Position numbers and translations under genes: made by a program. The notes beneath the pieces were generated by a model. The model searched no databases, was not told the origin of the DNA, and worked only from the letters and a program-made list of their open reading frames with translations. Positions 5,426 through 7,890 of a stretch of 7,890 bases of DNA are shown one piece after another (the stretch's first letter is position 1; each line of letters opens with the position of its first letter). Origin of the DNA: Archangiaceae bacterium (GTDB taxonomy: Bacteria > Myxococcota > Myxococcia > Myxococcales > Myxococcaceae); contig JAHFDQ010000281.1 in the NCBI GenBank assembly GCA_023248915.1, forward strand, positions 1 to 7,890. The letters run 5' to 3'.

Positions 5426-5455
5426 ATCATAAGTCGCGGGAATTTTCGCTTGCAA
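5426..5455 (-). promoter_or_regulatory. Sigma-70-type promoter for the zinc-ribbon gene
   Basis: On the minus strand, -35 TTGCAA (5455-5450; four of six consensus bases) is followed after 18 bases by -10 TATGAT (5431-5426; five of six). Transcription would start near 5419, about 45 bases before the start codon. The AT-rich patch here is unusual for the region, which strengthens the call. Confidence 0.6.
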
Positions 5456-5458
5456 CCG

Positions 5459-5505
5459 GTCAGGCGAGCGAACGCCCCGCGCTGACGGGATGCGTCAGGC
5501 GAGCG
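5459..5505. repeat. 12-bp direct repeat with an embedded inverted repeat behind murA
   Basis: GTCAGGCGAGCG occurs at 5459-5470 and again at 5494-5505, 35 bases apart. Between and overlapping them, CTGACG (5482-5487) and CGTCAG (5493-5498) form a 6-bp hairpin with a 5-base loop, and a second CGTCAG lies at 5504-5509. On the minus strand this hairpin comes shortly after the murA stop and could mark its 3' end, though no U-run follows. Confidence 0.45.
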
Positions 5506-5522
5506 TCAGTGAATGGGCGCAC

Positions 5523-6788
5523 TTACCCCTTCACGCGGCGGATGTCGGCACCCAGCGCACGTAGCTTCTTCTCCAGGCGCTCGTACCCCCGGTCGAGGTG
5601 GTACACGCGGCTCACCTCGGTGCGCCCCTCGGCGCGCAGGCCGGCGACGATCAGCGAGGCCGAGGCGCGCAGGTCGGTCGCCATCACCGGAGCGCCCGAC
5701 AGCCCTTTGACCCCCTTCACCACGGCCGTCGGCCCTTCGACCGAGATGTCGGCCCCCATGCGGCGCAGCTCGGCCACGTGCATGAAGCGGTTCTCGAAGA
5801 TGTGCTCAGAGATGATGGACGTGCCCTCGGCCACCGTCATCAGGGCCATCAACTGCGCCTGCATGTCGGTGGGGAAGCCCGGGTGCTCGAGCGTCTTGAT
5901 GTTCACCGGCGAGAGCTTCGCCGGCCCCTTCACCCACAGCCCCCCGTCGCGCGCCTCGATGCGGCAGCCGGTCTCGCGCAGCTTCAGCAGCAGCGCTTCC
6001 AGGTGCTCGGGCACCGCGTTCTGGACCAGCACCTCGCCGCCGGTGATGGCCGCGGCCACCAACAGGGTTCCGGTCTCGATCCGGTCGGGGATGATCGCGT
6101 GATCCACCGGGTGCAGCCCGGGCACGCCCTCGATGGTGATTTCCGATGAACCCGCCCCGGTGATGCGCGCGCCCATCTTGTTCAACACCTTCGCCAGCTC
6201 TTCCACCTCGGGCTCGCGGGCGGCGTTCTCGAGCACCGTGCGCCCCTTCGCCAGCGCCGCCGCCATCATCAGGTTCTCGGTGCCCGTCACCGTCACCAGG
6301 TCGAACGCCACCACCGCGCCCTTCAGTTGCTTCGCCCGCGCCTCGACGTACCCCTCGGCCAGCTCGATCTCGGCGCCCAGCGCCTTCAGCCCCTTCAGGT
6401 GCTGGTCGATGGGGCGGGCTCCGATGGCGCACCCGCCTGGCAGCGACACCCGGGCCCGGCCATACCGCGCCACCAGCGGCCCCAGCACCAGCACCGAGGC
6501 CCGCATCGTCTTCACCAGCTCGTAGGGGGCCTCGGGGGTAAGTGCGCCTCCCACCTTGACCTGGCAGACGTGCTTCTTCTTGCCCTCCAGGCGTTCGGCC
6601 TCGCACCCCATCTGGGCCAACAGGCGCAGCATGGTGCGCACGTCCACCAGCTCGGGCACGTTGCGGAAGGTGTGCTCGCCGTCGGCCAACAGCGAGGCGG
6701 CCAGAATGGGCAGGGCGGCGTTCTTCGCCCCCGAGGCGTGGGTGACGCCCTTCAGCGGGCCGTTACCGTTGACGAGAATCCTGTCCAT
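5523..6788 (-). CDS. murA: UDP-N-acetylglucosamine 1-carboxyvinyltransferase MurA (421 aa)
   Basis: MurA carries out the first committed step of peptidoglycan synthesis in the cytoplasm, moving enolpyruvyl from phosphoenolpyruvate to UDP-GlcNAc. Family signatures are clear: GAKNAALPIL with K22 and N23, the loop LPGGCAIGARP with the catalytic and fosfomycin-reactive Cys120, HPGFPTDMQAQ with the general-base Asp308, TDLRASAS (371-378), and LDRGYERLE with R400. The length is close to the usual ~419. Cys rather than Asp in the loop predicts a fosfomycin-sensitive enzyme. The frame is open further upstream to 6833, but the ATG at 6788 is preferred: AGGAGG lies nine bases before it and the protein then begins MDRILVNGNG as in the family. 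It starts four bases after the prmC stop, with its ribosome-binding site inside prmC, so translation is probably coupled. Confidence 0.97.
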   Translation of the reverse strand: MDRILVNGNGPLKGVTHASGAKNAALPILAASLLADGEHTFRNVPELVDVRTMLRLLAQMGCEAERLEGKKKHVCQVKVGGALTPEAPYELVKTMRASVLVLGPLVARYGRARVSLPGGCAIGARPIDQHLKGLKALGAEIELAEGYVEARAKQLKGAVVAFDLVTVTGTENLMMAAALAKGRTVLENAAREPEVEELAKVLNKMGARITGAGSSEITIEGVPGLHPVDHAIIPDRIETGTLLVAAAITGGEVLVQNAVPEHLEALLLKLRETGCRIEARDGGLWVKGPAKLSPVNIKTLEHPGFPTDMQAQLMALMTVAEGTSIISEHIFENRFMHVAELRRMGADISVEGPTAVVKGVKGLSGAPVMATDLRASASLIVAGLRAEGRTEVSRVYHLDRGYERLEKKLRALGADIRRVKG

Positions 6789-6792
6789 CGCG

Positions 6793-7674
6793 TCACGCCT
6801 CCTGAGGGCGGTCGACCGCGGATTGACGCCCAAAGGCGAGGCGATCGAGCCGCGCCAGGTCGGCCTGGATTTGGACCTGCTCGTACCCGCTCTCGGTCAA
6901 CAGCGCCTTCACGTCGTTTCCCTGGCCCTCGGAGATCTCCAGTGCAAGCAGCCCGCCAGGCTTCAGCCGGCCCCGGGCTTCCTTCGCGATGCGCCTCACC
7001 ACCGAGAGGCCGTCGGGGCCGCCGTCGAGCGCCAGGCGCGGTTCCTTCTGCACCTCGCGCGACAGCGTGGGCACCACGTCCGACCGGACGTAGGGCGGGT
7101 TCGAGACGATGGCGTCGAAGCGCGCCGCCGCAGGCACCGGAAGGAAAAGGTCGCCCAGCAGCACCGTCACCCGCGAGCCGACCTTGAGGCTCTCGGCGTT
7201 GGCCCGGGCGACCTCGCAGGCGCCTTCCGAGATGTCGGTTGCCCACACCGACGCGCTCGGGCGTTCGGCGGCCACCGTCACCGCGATGCACCCCGAACCG
7301 GTGCACAGGTCGAGCACCCGCGACGGCGAGTCCTGGGCGACGCTGCGCAGCACCGCCTCGACCAACAGCTCGGTCTCGGGCCGGGGAATCAGCACCCTCG
7401 GGTCCACCTGGAAGCGGCGGTTGTAGAACTCTTTCACTCCGGTCAGGTACTGCGTCGGTTCGCCCGAAGACCGGCGTTCGATGAGGGCCCGGTAGGCCGC
7501 CCGCTCTTCTATCGTCAGCGGCCGGTCGAGGTCGATGTACAGGCGAACCCGGTCGACAGAGAGCACGTGGGCGAGCAGCACCTCGGCGGTCAGCCTGGGC
7601 GCGTCCACCCCGTGCTTCTCGAAGTGCGACGCCGTCCAGCCGAGCACCCGGCGGGTGGTCCACGACTCGGTCAT
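6793..7674 (-). CDS. prmC: Peptide chain release factor N5-glutamine methyltransferase PrmC/HemK (293 aa)
   Basis: PrmC uses S-adenosylmethionine to methylate the glutamine of the GGQ motif in release factors RF1 and RF2, which raises termination efficiency. An N-terminal helical domain (about 1-90) for release-factor recognition is followed by the methyltransferase fold: IPRPETE (96-102), the SAM-binding loop DLCTGSGCIAV (122-132), ATDIS (145-149) and the substrate-glutamine motif NPPY (192-195). All key motifs are intact and the length is normal. The ATG at 7674 overlaps the prfA stop as ATGA. There is no separate Shine-Dalgarno, which fits translational coupling to prfA, whose product is the substrate of this enzyme. 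Confidence 0.96.
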   Translation of the reverse strand: MTESWTTRRVLGWTASHFEKHGVDAPRLTAEVLLAHVLSVDRVRLYIDLDRPLTIEERAAYRALIERRSSGEPTQYLTGVKEFYNRRFQVDPRVLIPRPETELLVEAVLRSVAQDSPSRVLDLCTGSGCIAVTVAAERPSASVWATDISEGACEVARANAESLKVGSRVTVLLGDLFLPVPAAARFDAIVSNPPYVRSDVVPTLSREVQKEPRLALDGGPDGLSVVRRIAKEARGRLKPGGLLALEISEGQGNDVKALLTESGYEQVQIQADLARLDRLAFGRQSAVDRPQEA

Positions 7675-7890
7675 TCGGCGGGCGCGGGGCTGCCGGTCTG
7701 CTGCTTCAGCGCCTCGGCCTGGTAGTAGGTGCGGCAGGCGGTCATGACGTCTTCGAGGTCGCCCCCCATCACCGCGCTCAGGTTGTGGCGGGTCAGCCCG
7801 ATGCGGTGGTCCGTCAGCCGGTCCTGGGGGAAGTTGTAGGTGCGAATCTTCTCGCTGCGGTCGCCGGTGCCCACCTGGCCCTTGCGCAGC
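7671..7890 (-). CDS. prfA: Peptide chain release factor 1, C-terminal part (5' end outside window)
   Basis: The visible 72 residues are the end of RF1, which reads UAA and UAG stop codons on the ribosome. GDRSEKIRTYNFPQDRLTDH followed by RIGLTRHNL is the highly conserved segment after the GGQ domain, and the helical tail follows. The frame continues to the window edge without a start. The GTG at 7874 is an internal Val of QVGTGDRSE, not a start. The GGQ and PxT motifs lie outside the window. RF1 rather than RF2 is chosen because of the segment's wording and the prmC neighbour. Confidence 0.93.
   Translation of the reverse strand, partial: LRKGQVGTGDRSEKIRTYNFPQDRLTDHRIGLTRHNLSAVMGGDLEDVMTACRTYYQAEALKQQTGSPAPAE

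Noticed and set aside
6789..6833. Upstream start for murA
   Set aside because: The added 15 residues are not part of the MurA family and overlap prmC; the ATG at 6788 has an AGGAGG at good spacing.
5806..7663. Long alternative frames over murA and prmC
   Set aside because: They are Arg/Gly/Ala-rich shadows of two certain genes and have no domain or start signal.

Overview
This window reads as high-GC chromosomal DNA from a delta-proteobacterium-like organism, most likely a myxobacterium (Myxococcota). That placement is inference. It rests on strong G/C at third codon positions, a lipoprotein with VDAG-rich linkers and repeated EPND domains, a secreted discoidin-like/lipocalin-like protein, and a prfA-prmC-murA cluster. 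No rRNA gene or other decisive taxonomic marker is present.

Layout, left to right. (1) Positions 1-390 hold the 3' end of a gene that starts outside the window and a 103-residue acidic helical protein of unknown function 12 bases downstream; they look like one operon. (2) Positions 391-2151 are an accessory stretch. It contains one recognisable gene, a NYN/PIN-like nuclease on the minus strand (789-1589), in DNA of visibly lower GC. Around it are inverted repeats (501-517, 544-570), a TTGACA-type promoter followed by an intrinsic-terminator hairpin in the nuclease leader, a 9-bp tandem repeat (1975-2019) and a broken tRNA-Gly(CCC) 5' half (2057-2099). The tRNA relic and the inverted repeats suggest an old integration site. 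(3) Positions 2152-4962 hold two divergent envelope genes: a 613-residue lipoprotein with four PPC-like repeats (minus) and a secreted two-domain protein (plus), sharing a 108-bp intergenic region. (4) Positions 4976-7890 are housekeeping genes on the minus strand, transcribed from right to left: prfA (3' part only), prmC, murA, then a double-zinc-ribbon protein with its own promoter.

How the genes fit together: PrmC methylates the glutamine of the release-factor GGQ motif, so prfA and prmC are an enzyme/substrate pair. Their reading frames overlap as ATGA, and murA follows 4 bases after prmC with its Shine-Dalgarno inside the prmC end, so the three genes are probably translationally coupled. 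The lipoprotein and the secreted protein may act together at the cell surface, but only their divergent arrangement and export signals support this. No CRISPR array, complete tRNA, rRNA or intact mobile element was found. The most interesting part is the lower-GC nuclease region with its attenuator-like leader and the adjacent tRNA relic.
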